From: Roseitalea sp. MMSF_3546
GTDB taxonomy: Bacteria > Pseudomonadota > Alphaproteobacteria > Rhizobiales > Rhizobiaceae
Assembly (NCBI RefSeq): GCF_030732865.1
Contig: NZ_JASHKB010000011.1
Span: 1 to 64,000 of the forward strand
DNA length: 64,000 bases
Direction: 5' to 3'
Shown here piece after piece: positions 63,481 to 64,000 of this stretch. How positions within the stretch are numbered: the stretch's first letter is position 1; each line of letters starts with the position of its first letter. Made by a program: the position numbers and the translations under genes. The notes below the pieces were generated by a model. It saw nothing but the letters and a program-made list of their open reading frames with translations. It was not told the origin of the DNA and ran no database searches.

Positions 63481-64000
63481 TCAGGAGTGGCGCACCTTCT
63501 CGGGCAGGATGCCGCGCGGCGCAAAGCGCAGGAAGAGCAGCAGCACGAAACCCATCACGAAAAGGCGGAACGGAGCGGCGATGTCCTGCAGATGCCGGTA
63601 CAGCTCGGTGCCCGGATCCATGTCGGCGGTGACCTGCGCGATGATCCAGGCGCCGGCCGGCTCGGCCTGTACCCAGCAGAACCAGACGAGGAAACCGCCC
63701 AGCACCGCGCCCAGATTGTTGCCCGACCCGCCGACGATCACCATCACCCAGACAAGGAAGGTAAAGCGCAGCGGGTTGTAGGTGCCCGGCGTGAACTGGC
63801 CGTCCAGCGTCGTCATCATCGCACCGGCGATGCCGATCATCGCCGAGCCCAGGATGAACACTTCCAGATGCCGCTTGGTCACGTTCTTGCCCATGGCCGA
63901 GGCGGCTTCCTCATTGTCGCGGATGGCGCGCATCATCCGGCCCCAGGGCGAATTGAGCGCGCGCACGCACAAGGCGAGGAGCACGAGCAGCACGACCGTG
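63481..64000 (-). CDS. Branched-chain amino acid ABC permease, LivM-like (partial)
   Basis: The 3' part of a permease gene; the 5' end lies beyond the window. About 173 residues remain, with several helices, SPWGRMMRAIRDNEEAASAM followed by GKNVTKRHLEVFILGSAMIG (the EAA-like coupling loop), GGSGNNLGAVLGGFLVWF and FAPRGILPEKVRHS at the end. This fits LivM of the HAAT family. It is preceded on the left by the SH3 gene, 178 bp away on the same strand. Confidence 0.9.
   Translation of the reverse strand, partial: TVVLLVLLALCVRALNSPWGRMMRAIRDNEEAASAMGKNVTKRHLEVFILGSAMIGIAGAMMTTLDGQFTPGTYNPLRFTFLVWVMVIVGGSGNNLGAVLGGFLVWFCWVQAEPAGAWIIAQVTADMDPGTELYRHLQDIAAPFRLFVMGFVLLLFLRFAPRGILPEKVRHS

Overview
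The window looks like chromosomal DNA of a high-GC alphaproteobacterium of the order Hyphomicrobiales (Rhizobiales), probably free-living. The clues are a BA14K-type surface protein, a DUF3422 membrane protein, a phasin and acetoacetyl-CoA ligase, a PdhS/DivJ-type cell-cycle kinase behind a CtrA box, rhizobial-style palindromic intergenic repeats, and a tRNA-His of the alphaproteobacterial kind (no G-1, G1:U72, A73) together with a matching HisRS. I see no prophage, transposase, CRISPR array or rRNA operon. Gene density is high and most operons are tight, with many ATGA/GTGA overlaps.

Layout: 1-4.7 kb holds hisS, a BA14K protein, DNA-3-methyladenine glycosylase, an L,D-transpeptidase and an outer-membrane barrel. 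4.7-10.5 kb holds glcD-glcE-(DUF4870-like)-glcF for glycolate oxidation with a divergent LysR gene. 10.6-14.4 kb holds DUF3422, a GntR/FadR regulator and lldD (L-lactate). 14.6-17.8 kb holds rsmE, gshA and a PRC-barrel protein. 17.8-21.6 kb holds puuB-puuA for gamma-glutamyl-polyamine catabolism and an EamA transporter. 21.7-24.1 kb holds xseA, tRNA-His and a phasin. 24.3-32.4 kb holds the PdhS-like kinase, acetoacetyl-CoA ligase, an AsmA protein and a small membrane protein. 32.4-38.0 kb is a polyamine ABC operon (potF-G-H-I) headed by a second GS-like ligase. 38.1-43.5 kb holds two regulators, small proteins and a GerW/DUF2953 cluster. 43.6-46.6 kb holds an SLC13 transporter and a FabH-like synthase.

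46.8-51.1 kb is a complete Anbu-proteasome operon: circularly permuted ATP-grasp, alpha-E, transglutaminase and Anbu peptidase. A 152-bp inverted-repeat element sits between its first two genes. 52.4-62.4 kb is a divergent, RpiR-linked uptake and catabolism module: CUT1-type ABC transporter, RidA, M81 metallopeptidase, SDR, DSD1-like PLP enzyme and an NTF2-like protein. Its shared promoter region carries two TGTAAT half-sites. The window ends with an SH3 envelope protein and the 3' part of a LivM-type permease.

Together the genes describe a heterotroph that uses glycolate, lactate, polyamines and PHB-derived acetoacetate. The least understood parts are the Anbu operon, the GerW/DUF2953 cluster and the RpiR-linked catabolic module.
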